A stretch of DNA of 64,000 nt from Campylobacterales bacterium (GTDB taxonomy: Bacteria; Campylobacterota; Campylobacteria; Campylobacterales; Sulfurimonadaceae). Every line of letters begins with the position of its first letter. Within the stretch, counting starts at the first letter, position 1. The position numbers and the translations under genes were made by a program. The notes beneath the pieces are model-generated. The model worked only from the letters and a program-made list of their open reading frames with translations. It ran no database searches and was not told the DNA's origin. Shown piece by piece: positions 18,319-26,928 of this stretch. The stretch spans positions 34,996 through 98,995 of the forward strand of contig JAPLGM010000029.1 in assembly GCA_026390165.1 (NCBI GenBank), given 5' to 3'.

Positions 18319-19636
18319 TAGTAGTTTTCCTTGTTATTATATTATATGTTTGAAGTGCCCCAAATATAGCAAATAATGATAAAGAAATTATAGATGCAAT
18401 GATTATAGAATATATACCTAATTTAAAGACTTTAACAAACAATATTGATAATGGGATATTTAAAAACATAGCGATTATAGAAGTTTTAAATTGAACATCA
18501 AAGTTATTAATACTATTAACAAAGGTAGAAAACAATGCATTCCATGTAGAAATTATTGTAAAAACACCTATAGAAATTATTAATTTATAATCAATTATTA
18601 TACTGTCATTTACCCATAAATCAATAATTGGATTAACTAGAAATCCAATTATAATAATGCTCAAGAGTACGTATATGTATATTTTCAATTGCTTTACAAA
18701 CATTTCTTTAATCCATAGATAATCATTTCTACTATAAGCATCACTATAAGATGACCATAAAGGTGCACTTATTAATGTATATATTATTGTAATAAGTGAA
18801 AATATCTTGAATACAAGATCATATGAAACTATATATTCAGGACCAAAAAGTTGTGTTATTAAAATTTTATCAGTAGTGAATATTACTATCGCTGCAATTT
18901 GAAGAATAAAAAACTTAAATCCTATCGATGTAATAGACTTGACAAATTTTCTATTGTATAAAGCTATTTTTGGTAATAAATTCAAATTTTTACTATAAAA
19001 CCAGATACTTAATATTATACTTGAACTCAGTAGTGATGCCCCATATACTATAGCCAAATTAATCAATGAAGTTTTTATATATAAAGATAAAATATAGACA
19101 GAAATTAGAGATAAAAAATTTGACAGAAACTGGTTAAAAACTGTTATAGATGATTTTTGAACTCCATTTGCTACTTGATTTATCAAACTTAACCAAAAAT
19201 TTATAAAAATAAATCCAGCTGATATATTTAGAATGTTTATAAGTTCTTCATTTGGTAATATTGTTGTATTAAAAATAGTTTGCCAATCAACAAAGTTACT
19301 TGCTAGCATAAATACAACTAATAGTAATGATGAAATAACGCCAATCAAAATATAAGAAGTTGATATATATTTTTGAGCACTTAAAATATCATCTTTTGCT
19401 AAAGATTCAGCAACTTTGTTTCTAAGACCATTTCCAATACCTATATCAAATAATACAACCCATGAAATAATAGATAAAAGCGTTGACCATATACCGTACT
19501 GCTCATTTCCTAAATATTTAATCATAATAGGAATCAATAGAAAAGATGACAATACAGCCAATAATTTAAATATAAAAGAACCTTTTAATTGTTTAAAATA
19601 ATTTTTAGTTCTTTGATTGGAAATATCTAAGCTCAA
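18311..19636 (-). CDS. wzx: O-antigen flippase Wzx (MATE/MVF-like)
   Basis: The 441-aa protein has about twelve to fourteen predicted transmembrane helices. It shows the Wzx/polysaccharide-biosynthesis family start: FKLLAVLSSFLLIPIMIKYLGNEQYGIWSTLLSIISW, then DIGIGNGLRNKVAESLA. These segments match the N-terminal helices of O-antigen translocases. It would flip the undecaprenyl-pyrophosphate-linked repeat unit to the periplasm before Wzy polymerisation. The stop of rfbE overlaps its start by four bases. It is highly AT-rich, as is common for Wzx. Confidence 0.88.
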   Translation of the reverse strand: MSLDISNQRTKNYFKQLKGSFIFKLLAVLSSFLLIPIMIKYLGNEQYGIWSTLLSIISWVVLFDIGIGNGLRNKVAESLAKDDILSAQKYISTSYILIGVISSLLLVVFMLASNFVDWQTIFNTTILPNEELINILNISAGFIFINFWLSLINQVANGVQKSSITVFNQFLSNFLSLISVYILSLYIKTSLINLAIVYGASLLSSSIILSIWFYSKNLNLLPKIALYNRKFVKSITSIGFKFFILQIAAIVIFTTDKILITQLFGPEYIVSYDLVFKIFSLITIIYTLISAPLWSSYSDAYSRNDYLWIKEMFVKQLKIYIYVLLSIIIIGFLVNPIIDLWVNDSIIIDYKLIISIGVFTIISTWNALFSTFVNSINNFDVQFKTSIIAMFLNIPLSILFVKVFKLGIYSIIIASIISLSLFAIFGALQTYNIITRKTTNE

Positions 19637-20652
19637 TAATTACTTACCCACTTTATCATTTTACGAATTCCTTCTTCCTTAGAAACCTTAGGTTCCCATC
19701 CAATCAACGCTTTTGCTTTGGTTAAATCTGCTACAAAAATCTTTTGATCTGACTCTCTTACTGGAAGCTGAGTATATTCCATCTTCACATCAAGTTCATT
19801 CTCTAAAAAATGAAACAGTTCAAGGAGCGAAGAAGAGTTATCTATACCGCCACCAACATTAAATGCTTGGCCTTTGATGCTATCTATCTTGGTTGAAGCT
19901 TTTAGGTAGAGTGCTACCATATCCTCGGCATGAGCTATATCTCTTACTTGTTTACCATTGCCTGAGATTGTAAAAGGCTCTTTTTGCATTCCATTTTTGA
20001 TGTTTATTGCTTGTTGTGTAAACCACCCTATCCATCCTTGATCGTACGTAGCAAACTGTCTTCCACCAAACATAGAAGAGTGTCTAAATACAACAGTTTT
20101 TAGTCCATAGATACGTGCAAAATCAAGCATGTACTGATCTGCGCTTCCCTTGGATGTTCCATAAGGGGAATGAAAGTCGAGATTAACACTCTCATCAAAT
20201 CCATTTGGTTTTTCGATGCATTTATAACGCGTTTGGGTCTCTTCATAGGTAAATTGTTCTAAATCTCCATAGACTTTATTGGTAGATGAATAAATGATAG
20301 TTGACTCAGGAGAATAAAGTCTTACAGCATTGAGCAGATTAAAACTTCCTCCCACATTTACTTCAAAGTCCATTCTAGGATCTGATATTGAGGTTGTCAT
20401 AGCAACCTGTCCAGCCAGATGATAAATAACATCAGGTTTATATGTTTTGATCATGCGCTCAACATCATTAGTATTGCGGATATCACCGTGAATAAATTCA
20501 AAATCACCTTGAATTCTCAACCATTCAAGATTCTGATAGCTACCAAATCTATAAAGATTATCAAATACTACAAGCTCATTTCCTTGCTTTAATACTTCAC
20601 TTGCTATGTTTGAACCTAAGAAACCACATCCACCTGTTATTAAGTATTTCAT
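19633..20652 (-). CDS. rfbE: CDP-paratose 2-epimerase (CDP-tyvelose synthase)
   Basis: The 339-aa extended SDR enzyme has the NAD-binding TGGCGFLGSNIASEVL motif, STNKVYGDL with the catalytic Ser/Thr, and YGTSKGSADQY with Tyr-Lys. It also has the RfbE-specific RHSSMFGGRQFATYDQGWIGWF block. The enzyme interconverts CDP-paratose and CDP-tyvelose by C2 epimerisation, the last step of CDP-tyvelose synthesis in Salmonella group D. Its neighbours rfbH and a short reductase upstream give the preceding steps. The gene ends in the first codons of wzx and starts at the stop of rfbH. Confidence 0.9.
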   Translation of the reverse strand: MKYLITGGCGFLGSNIASEVLKQGNELVVFDNLYRFGSYQNLEWLRIQGDFEFIHGDIRNTNDVERMIKTYKPDVIYHLAGQVAMTTSISDPRMDFEVNVGGSFNLLNAVRLYSPESTIIYSSTNKVYGDLEQFTYEETQTRYKCIEKPNGFDESVNLDFHSPYGTSKGSADQYMLDFARIYGLKTVVFRHSSMFGGRQFATYDQGWIGWFTQQAINIKNGMQKEPFTISGNGKQVRDIAHAEDMVALYLKASTKIDSIKGQAFNVGGGIDNSSSLLELFHFLENELDVKMEYTQLPVRESDQKIFVADLTKAKALIGWEPKVSKEEGIRKMIKWVSNY

Positions 20653-21983
20653 TAGTTAGCCTTTAAAAATTCTCGAATTTTTTGAATCATATAATTGATA
20701 GCATCATCACCCATACCAGGATATAATCCTATCCAAAAGCTATTTGTCATAATAGTATCTGTGACCGTTAACTCTCCCACTATTCTATAATCAATATCTA
20801 AAACCATACTATCAAACATCGGATGTCGTGTCATATTTCCGGCAAAAAGGTTTCTTGTTTGAATGTTGTTATTTTCTAAGTGTTCTACAAGTTCATTTCT
20901 ACTAAATTTTGCTTTTTCAGTGAGTGTCATCATAAACCCAAACCAGCTAGGGTCTGCGTTTGGTTGCGTTTGTACAAGTTGTAACTCTTCTACGTCTTTA
21001 AGCCCATCATAGAGTTTCTTTTGATTTTCTTTTCTTTTTACTACAAAGCTAGGAAACTTTTCAAGTTGAGCGACACCAACAGCTGCTTGCATATCTGATA
21101 CTTTGAGATTAAATCCAAAGTGAGAGTAAACATATTTATGGTCATACCCTTTTGGCAAAGTTCCAAAACTTTGTGAAAATCTGCATCCACAAGTATTGTC
21201 CACACCACTTTCACACCAACAGTCTCTTCCCCAGTCTCTCATACTCAGCATTATCTTTTTGAGCAGTGGATTGTCTGTATAAGTAGCGCCACCTTCACCC
21301 ATCGTCATATGGTGTGGCGGATAAAAACTACTTGTTCCAATGTCGCCCCAAGTTCCAGTTGGTTTTCCCTCATACGTAGAACCTAAAGCATCGCAGTTAT
21401 CTTCTATGAGCCAAAGATTGTGTTTGTCACAAAATTCTTTTACCGCTCTAAGGTTAAATGGGTTTCCTAAAGTATGCGCTATCATGATAGCTTTTGTTTT
21501 TGGGCTAAGTGCTAATTCAAGTTTTGTTACATCTATATTTGCACAGGTTAGTTCCATATCTACAAACACAGGGACTGCGCCATACTGAACGATAGGAGCA
21601 ACTGTTGTAGGAAATCCAGCAGCTACAGTGATGACTTCATCGCCACGTTTAATTTGTCTCTCTTTAAGAAGCGGCGAAGTCAAAGCATAAAACGCAAGAA
21701 GATTAGCAGAACTTCCAGAGTTCACTAAAAATGTCCATCGAACATTTAAAAAATCTGATAACTGCTTTTCAAATTTTTTGGAATAATCGCCATAAGTAAG
21801 CCAAAAATCTAGTGAGCTATCCACTAAATATTGCATCTCTGTCTCATCAAAAACACGACCTGCATAATTTACTCTACTTTTACCTTCAACAAATTTTTTC
21901 ATTTGTTGTGGTTTGTGTACTAGTTCATAATACTCTTTTGTTTTAGTTAAGATCTCTTGTTTTAGTTGTTCTGCTTGTGTCAT
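20652..21983 (-). CDS. rfbH: CDP-6-deoxy-L-threo-D-glycero-4-hexulose 3-dehydrase (E1)
   Basis: The 443-aa PMP-dependent enzyme is a sugar aminotransferase homologue in which the Schiff-base lysine is replaced by histidine, seen in SSFYPPHHMTMGEGG at about residues 215-230. It also carries the [2Fe-2S] cysteines in RDCWCESGVDNTCGC. These two traits are diagnostic of E1 (RfbH/DdhC/AscC), which removes the C3 hydroxyl of CDP-4-keto-6-deoxyglucose together with the reductase E3. No E3 gene (rfbI/ddhD) is found in the window. The gene lies in order rfbF-rfbG-(DUF1016)-reductase-rfbH-rfbE on the minus strand. Confidence 0.95.
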   Translation of the reverse strand: MTQAEQLKQEILTKTKEYYELVHKPQQMKKFVEGKSRVNYAGRVFDETEMQYLVDSSLDFWLTYGDYSKKFEKQLSDFLNVRWTFLVNSGSSANLLAFYALTSPLLKERQIKRGDEVITVAAGFPTTVAPIVQYGAVPVFVDMELTCANIDVTKLELALSPKTKAIMIAHTLGNPFNLRAVKEFCDKHNLWLIEDNCDALGSTYEGKPTGTWGDIGTSSFYPPHHMTMGEGGATYTDNPLLKKIMLSMRDWGRDCWCESGVDNTCGCRFSQSFGTLPKGYDHKYVYSHFGFNLKVSDMQAAVGVAQLEKFPSFVVKRKENQKKLYDGLKDVEELQLVQTQPNADPSWFGFMMTLTEKAKFSRNELVEHLENNNIQTRNLFAGNMTRHPMFDSMVLDIDYRIVGELTVTDTIMTNSFWIGLYPGMGDDAINYMIQKIREFLKAN

Positions 21984-21984
21984 T

Positions 21985-22851
21985 TTAATTTTCTCCTATT
22001 GTTTTTTGTATGGCTTCTTCCATTGTAAATTTTGGCTTCCAACCTAAATCATACAATGGTTTTACATTTTCAACTATTTCCATAAACTCACCTTCTCTGT
22101 AAGCTTTTACTCCAAAGTTAAGTTTTGTATCTATTCGTTTTATTTTAAATACTTCATTATAAATTTTAAGTATAAATTCTTTAAGTTCTATTTGATTTCC
22201 AGTACCTACATCAAATTCACTAAATGCTTGAAAACTCTTCGACTTTTCAAGCATGAGTATATATACATCCACAATATCATCTATGTAAACAAAATCTCTT
22301 TTTTGTTTACCCTCAGTTAAATCAATCGATTTGACATTCTGCATCATTTGGCTTATAAGCCAAGTTACAAATTTTGTATTATCATCTTTTGGACCGTACA
22401 TGTGCTCTAGTTTTAGATTTACGACCTTTATCTTATTACTGAAGTATTTAAGCCACTCCACAAACTGTTTTTTAGATAATGAATAGTGATTTAAATATTT
22501 ATATAATAATGTATCCGTATTAAAAAATGTATCTGTATTAAAAAATGTAGCTGTTTCTAACAGCTTTAATGAGAACATTAAGTTTGTATCTACGATACTT
22601 GAGACCGTCCCATTATTTCGCCCATAGTTAGTTACTGTATGAATAACAGCATCTATTTTTTGTTCTTCAAATGGTTTTTCCATAGAAACAGTATCTATAT
22701 CATAGCTTTTTACTTTTGACAATAGCGAATCTATTCTCCAAGTATTTGAAGTAGTTCTTTTTAAAATAACTACATTGTAATTCAATTCAATAAGTTTTTT
22801 TAATAGGTGACTTCCTAAAAATCCTGTAGCACCTGTGAGCAAAATAGTCAT
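21985..22851 (-). CDS. NAD-dependent short-chain reductase, probable CDP-paratose (or abequose) synthase
   Basis: The 288-aa SDR protein has the TGATGFLGSHLLKKL dinucleotide-binding motif at residues 6-20 and YSLSKKQF as Tyr-Lys pair at about 118-125. A FFNTDT element precedes it, and RDFVYIDDIVD plus GWKPKFTMEEAI form the tail. Length and position match RfbS/Prt or RfbJ/Abe, which reduce CDP-3,6-dideoxy-4-keto-glucose at C4. With rfbE downstream, paratose synthase is more likely than abequose synthase. A 6-residue duplication (FFNTDTFFNTDT) from an 18-bp tandem repeat lies just before the catalytic Tyr and may alter the active-site loop. Confidence 0.75.
   Translation of the reverse strand: MTILLTGATGFLGSHLLKKLIELNYNVVILKRTTSNTWRIDSLLSKVKSYDIDTVSMEKPFEEQKIDAVIHTVTNYGRNNGTVSSIVDTNLMFSLKLLETATFFNTDTFFNTDTLLYKYLNHYSLSKKQFVEWLKYFSNKIKVVNLKLEHMYGPKDDNTKFVTWLISQMMQNVKSIDLTEGKQKRDFVYIDDIVDVYILMLEKSKSFQAFSEFDVGTGNQIELKEFILKIYNEVFKIKRIDTKLNFGVKAYREGEFMEIVENVKPLYDLGWKPKFTMEEAIQKTIGEN
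22511..22546 (-). repeat. 18-bp tandem duplication inside the reductase gene
   Basis: Two adjacent copies of GTATCYGTATTAAAAAAT at 22511-22528 and 22529-22546 differ at one base. They duplicate six codons in frame (FNTDTF) close to the catalytic Tyr-Lys of the reductase. This looks like a recent slippage or duplication event. Confidence 0.85.
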
Positions 22852-22977
22852 TTAAATTACCCACTCAACATTTTTAGCTTTAGCATCGCTAGCATACGTA
22901 CCTAACTCTTCTTTTGTTAAAATTTTAGCATTTTCTTCATAAAACGCTTTATAGCATTGTACCATTTTTTTAATCAT
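22852..22977 (-). pseudogene. rfbG: Detached second copy of the rfbG 3' end
   Basis: A 41-codon frame starts with an ATG overlapping the DUF1016 stop (ATGA) and ends just before the reductase start. It reads MIKKMVQCYKAFYEENAKIL and then TKEELGTYASDAKAKNVEWVI. The intact RfbG ends TVLWYKNFYENNTVGTTDDL, then NNYVMDAKKKKLEWSK. The two align over the whole length, sharing YK-FYE-N, T--L--Y--DAK-K--EW, and the first 40 nt are clearly alike on the DNA level but diverged. So this is the tail of another rfbG allele stranded on the far side of the DUF1016 gene. It may be translated through coupling but cannot be a dehydratase. Confidence 0.85.
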
Positions 22978-24026
22978 TTTTCACGCTCCACTCCAAATCC
23001 TTCTTCACTAAAAAATGATAGTAGTTTTTCTTCTATCTCTCTTGTGCTTGGTAAATACTCTTTTAAATCACTTGGTAGTGTATCAGATAAACTGTACGTT
23101 GATACGCCGATTGGCTGATTGCTGTCTTTGAGTGCGTATTCGACTGTTGTTCTTTTTTTCTCTTTACAGATAATGATTCCGATGGAAGGGTTTTCATCAG
23201 AAAGCTTGACCGTATCGTTTAATGCAGAAAGATAAAAGTTCATCTTACCTGCGTATTCAGGTTTAAATTTTCCTATTTTTAATTCAATAGCAATTAAAGA
23301 CTTGAGTCTTCGATGATATAAAAGCAGATCAATAAAATATTCTTCATCATCGACTAGAATTTTGTATTGATTCCCTATAAAGGTGAAATCACTCCCCATC
23401 TGGGCTAAAAATTCTCGTATTTTATTGATAAGTCCTATTTCTAATTCATGCTCACAATACTCATCTCTCAGTGCTAAAAAGCCAAAATTGTATTCATCTT
23501 TGACAGCAAGTGAGGCTTGATTGTTATAGGCTTCAGGAAGTGTTTTGTCAAAATTAGTTTGATTGAGAAGATATTTTTCGTACGTTTTGTTATCTATATG
23601 GTTATCCAATACCCTATACGTCCAGCCAAATTTTTTAACACTTCGCATATAAAATTCTCGTTCTAAATTATCTTTGCATTTTTGAAAAATAACTACATTA
23701 TGCGACCAACCTATTTCTCTAGACACTGTCTGGAGTTTTTTGTTTTGTTCATATTCCACGTAAAATAGTCTCATATTCCAAAGATTCTGAACTGAAAACC
23801 CTTTCATCCCCACGAACTCTTTTTGCAATTCATCCGATAAATTTTGAACGATAGACTTGCCCCATCCGAATACTTCTTGTTTAGTAATGATACTTTTGCC
23901 AATTTCCCAATAAAGACTTATTAATTCTTTATTAACTGCTTTGAGTGCTGTATATTGAGATGATAGAATTTTTTCTTTTATCTCAATTACAAAATGGTTA
24001 AAATTATCATTAGAAATTTTATCCAT
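22974..24026 (-). CDS. DUF1016/YhcG-family PDDEXK nuclease
   Basis: The 350-aa protein has the DUF1016 layout. An N-terminal helical domain (YWEIGKSI, GWGKSIVQNLSDEL, FSVQNLWNMRLFY, IGWSHNVVI) is followed by a C-terminal PDDEXK nuclease core: EYFIDLLLYHRRLKSLIAIELKIGKFKPEYAGKMNFYL at about 225-262, with D, ExK and Q/N-type residues. YhcG proteins are predicted DNases found on mobile and hypervariable DNA; the cellular role is unsettled. It sits between rfbG and a detached rfbG tail, one base from the rfbG stop and overlapping the tail's start. No sugar-related function is expected. Confidence 0.88.
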   Translation of the reverse strand: MDKISNDNFNHFVIEIKEKILSSQYTALKAVNKELISLYWEIGKSIITKQEVFGWGKSIVQNLSDELQKEFVGMKGFSVQNLWNMRLFYVEYEQNKKLQTVSREIGWSHNVVIFQKCKDNLEREFYMRSVKKFGWTYRVLDNHIDNKTYEKYLLNQTNFDKTLPEAYNNQASLAVKDEYNFGFLALRDEYCEHELEIGLINKIREFLAQMGSDFTFIGNQYKILVDDEEYFIDLLLYHRRLKSLIAIELKIGKFKPEYAGKMNFYLSALNDTVKLSDENPSIGIIICKEKKRTTVEYALKDSNQPIGVSTYSLSDTLPSDLKEYLPSTREIEEKLLSFFSEEGFGVEREK

Positions 24027-25121
24027 TTATTTGCTCCACTCCAACTTTTTCTTTTTCGCATCCATAACATAGTTATTCAAATCATCGGTCGTACCAACAG
24101 TATTATTTTCATAAAAGTTTTTATACCATAGTACCGTTTTTTCAAAAGTCGTTTCGCTATCCCAAACATCTTTCCACTTTAAACGGATATGGGCTTTTGA
24201 ACAATCGAGTTTTAATAAATTGGCTTCATGAAGTTGATGAGGATCGCGATTGATCTCATAATCAATTTTATCCCAATGTTTTTTGACATGGTTCACTACC
24301 TCTTCAACAGTAATGCTTCCTTCGTCACTAGGACCAAAATTCCATGCTTCGCCAAATGCAACATTTTCTTCAAGAAGTTTCTGTCCGATCACGAGATATC
24401 CGCTGAGGGGTTCTAAAACATGCTGCCACGGGCGAGTTGCATTGGGATTTCGGATACTGACTTTTTGACCTTGCGATACAGAGAGCATAATATCGGTCAT
24501 CAGACGGTCTTTTGCCCAGTCACCTCCGCCGATCACATTTCCAGCACGGCAAGATGCCAAGAGGGTATTATGTGATTTTTTATACTCGTGCGGATTAAAA
24601 TAAGAGCTTCGGTACGAGTTAGCTAATAAATCCGCGCATCCTTTAGATGAGCTATATGGGTCATAACCACCCATCGGATCGTTTTCTCGATATCCCCATA
24701 TCCACTCTTTGTTTTCATAAGCTTTATCACTTGTAATATTTACGATTGCCTTGACACCGTTGGCTCGACATGCTTCAAAGACTTTGAGAGTTCCGATGAC
24801 ATTGGTTTCGTATGTTTCGATAGGATTTTCATACGAGAGCCGTACAAGAGGTTGTGCTGCGAGGTGAAATACAATATCTGGTTTATGTGCTGCAAAAGCT
24901 GTGTTTAACCCTTCCAAATCCCGAATATCTCCGATAATGGAGGTAATATCAAGATTTAAGAGTCCGATATGATTTGGTTCGGTCGGTGCCTCCAATGAGT
25001 ACCCGATGACGTTTGCCCCCATTTGATTGAGCCAATAGGTAAGCCATGAACCTTTAAATCCAGTATGTCCTGTTACAAGTATTGTTTTGTCTTTATATAT
25101 ACCAGAAAAAAGATTTTGCAT
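24027..25121 (-). CDS. rfbG: CDP-glucose 4,6-dehydratase
   Basis: The extended SDR enzyme (364 aa from the chosen start) has TGHTGFKGSWLTYWL as dinucleotide-binding motif, NITSDKAYENKEW with the catalytic Thr, and YSSSKGCADLL with Tyr-Lys. It also has the GGGDWAKDRLMTDIM block typical of RfbG/DdhB. It converts CDP-glucose to CDP-4-keto-6-deoxyglucose, the entry to CDP-3,6-dideoxyhexoses. I chose the ATG at 25121, which overlaps the rfbF stop as TAATG, has GGAAAG seven bases upstream and gives the usual N-terminal length; an ATG at 25136 would add five residues. The intact C-terminus ends one base before the DUF1016 start. Confidence 0.93.
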   Translation of the reverse strand: MQNLFSGIYKDKTILVTGHTGFKGSWLTYWLNQMGANVIGYSLEAPTEPNHIGLLNLDITSIIGDIRDLEGLNTAFAAHKPDIVFHLAAQPLVRLSYENPIETYETNVIGTLKVFEACRANGVKAIVNITSDKAYENKEWIWGYRENDPMGGYDPYSSSKGCADLLANSYRSSYFNPHEYKKSHNTLLASCRAGNVIGGGDWAKDRLMTDIMLSVSQGQKVSIRNPNATRPWQHVLEPLSGYLVIGQKLLEENVAFGEAWNFGPSDEGSITVEEVVNHVKKHWDKIDYEINRDPHQLHEANLLKLDCSKAHIRLKWKDVWDSETTFEKTVLWYKNFYENNTVGTTDDLNNYVMDAKKKKLEWSK

Positions 25122-25894
25122 TACCATACTTTCCAAGGAGCTTTATTGGTATCCCAAAGTTTATTGAGATCATTTTTATCTTTTAAAGAATCCATAGGAG
25201 ACCAAAAACCTTCATGTTGATAGGTAAATAACTCTCCATCAAGAGCAAGGTTTTTCAGAGGTACCTGCTCAAAAATAGTTCCATCACCTTCAGTAATGTA
25301 ATCAAAAACTTTTGGCTCACACACAAAATAACCAGCATTTATCCATCCACCATCACCTTTTGGTTTTTCCAGAAAATGTGTTACTTGGCTATTGTCTTTT
25401 ATATTCAAAGCTCCAAATCTTCCATCTGGTTGACTTGATGTCATGGTCATCGCTTTTCCATGAGCTTTGTGAAACTTTACTAGTTCATCAATATTGATAT
25501 CACTAACACCATCTCCATAAGTCAGCATAAAAGACTCATTACCTATAAAATTTTGAGCTCTTTTTATTCTTCCTCCCGTCATACTGTTTAATCCAGTATC
25601 AAGAAGTGTTACTTTCCACGGTTCACTAGAGTTATTGAGTATCTCCATTTTTCCGTTTTGCATATCGATTGTCACATCACTTTGATGAAGAAAATAGTTT
25701 GCAAAATACTCTTTTATGAAATAGCCTTTGTACCCAAGAAGGATTACAAAATCATTAAAGCCATACTTTGAATATGTCTTCATAATATGCCATAGTATTG
25801 GCTTACCTCCAACTTCAACCATTGGCTTAGGTCTTACATCTGTCTCTTCACTCAGTCGTGTTCCATATCCGCCTGCTAATAATACTACTTTCAT
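25121..25894 (-). CDS. rfbF: Glucose-1-phosphate cytidylyltransferase
   Basis: The 257-aa nucleotidyltransferase has the MKVVLLAGGYGTRLSEETDV signature with PKPMVEVGGKPILWHIMK. The DGVSDINIDEL metal site and FLEKPKGDGGWINAGYFV follow, all typical of RfbF/DdhA. It makes CDP-glucose from CTP and glucose-1-phosphate in the cytoplasm. It is the first gene of the CDP-dideoxyhexose set and overlaps rfbB by four bases upstream and rfbG by one base downstream. Confidence 0.95.
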   Translation of the reverse strand: MKVVLLAGGYGTRLSEETDVRPKPMVEVGGKPILWHIMKTYSKYGFNDFVILLGYKGYFIKEYFANYFLHQSDVTIDMQNGKMEILNNSSEPWKVTLLDTGLNSMTGGRIKRAQNFIGNESFMLTYGDGVSDINIDELVKFHKAHGKAMTMTSSQPDGRFGALNIKDNSQVTHFLEKPKGDGGWINAGYFVCEPKVFDYITEGDGTIFEQVPLKNLALDGELFTYQHEGFWSPMDSLKDKNDLNKLWDTNKAPWKVW

Positions 25895-26913
25895 TTAGAT
25901 ACTCCTTTTTTATATTTATCTAAATACCATTCAATAGTCTTCACAATCCCACTATCAAAATTTTCATCCGCTTTCCAGCCAAGCTCAGATTCTAGTTTCG
26001 TGGCATCAATCGCATAACGTCTATCATGTCCTGCTCTGTCTTCCACGAATGTGATAAGTTCCTTATAACTCACATCTTTCGGAACTTTTTCATCCAATAT
26101 CGTTGTGATTGCATCTACTATCTGAAGATTGGTTCTCTCATTTCTTCCACCGATGTTATACACATTTCCAGCTTTACCTGTATGGTAAACGATATCTATC
26201 CCTTTGCAGTGATCGAGGACATAGAGCCAATCTCTGATATTTTTGCCATCACCGTAGATGGGGATAGACTCACCGGCTAATGCTTTTCGGATGATCGTCG
26301 GGATCAGTTTCTCATCATGTTGTTTCGGACCGTAGTTGTTGGAACAGTTGGTAATAACCGTGTTCAGTCCGTAGGTCTCTTGGTAGCTTCGTACTATCAT
26401 ATCGCTTGACGCTTTTGAAGCGGAGTAAGGAGAGTTCGGGGCGTAGGGAGTCTCTTCGGTAAAGAGATCTATTTCGTTGAGAGTGCCATACACTTCATCG
26501 GTTGAGATGTGGTGGAATCTGCATCCTTGATAGTTTTCTTTATACTCAAACGGTTTATTCATCCAATAACGTTTCGCTACATCCAGCAGAGTAAATGTCC
26601 CCGTTACGTTTGTTTGGATAAATACACCGGGATTTTTAATAGAGTTATCGACATGGGATTCTGCTGCGAAGTGGATAACACCTTGGATGTCATACTCGGT
26701 AAAGAGTAACTCTATGAGTTCACGGTTACAGATGTCCCCTTTGATAAATTTATATCGGGGGTTTCCTTCGCACTCTTGGAGGTTTTCTAGGTTACCTGCG
26801 TAGGTGAGTAAATCTAGATTGATTAACGTGTAGTGCGGATATTTAGCCAAAAAGTAGGGGACGAAATTACTTCCTATAAATCCTGCTGTTCCTGTTAGTA
26901 GTATGTTTTTCAT
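25891..26913 (-). CDS. rfbB: dTDP-glucose 4,6-dehydratase
   Basis: The 340-aa extended SDR protein starts MKNILLTGTAGFIGSNFVPY and has HFAAESHVDNSI, STDEVYG with the catalytic Thr-Asp-Glu, and YSASKASSDMIVRSY with Tyr-Lys. NCSNNYGPKQHDEKLIP follows. It turns dTDP-glucose into dTDP-4-keto-6-deoxyglucose. Together with rfbA and rfbC it forms three of the four dTDP-L-rhamnose genes; rmlD is not in the window. The toxin-like pair lies immediately upstream with a 15-bp gap, so rfbB transcription probably reads through it. Confidence 0.96.
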   Translation of the reverse strand: MKNILLTGTAGFIGSNFVPYFLAKYPHYTLINLDLLTYAGNLENLQECEGNPRYKFIKGDICNRELIELLFTEYDIQGVIHFAAESHVDNSIKNPGVFIQTNVTGTFTLLDVAKRYWMNKPFEYKENYQGCRFHHISTDEVYGTLNEIDLFTEETPYAPNSPYSASKASSDMIVRSYQETYGLNTVITNCSNNYGPKQHDEKLIPTIIRKALAGESIPIYGDGKNIRDWLYVLDHCKGIDIVYHTGKAGNVYNIGGRNERTNLQIVDAITTILDEKVPKDVSYKELITFVEDRAGHDRRYAIDATKLESELGWKADENFDSGIVKTIEWYLDKYKKGVSK

Positions 26914-26928
26914 CTCTTTATCTTTCTC

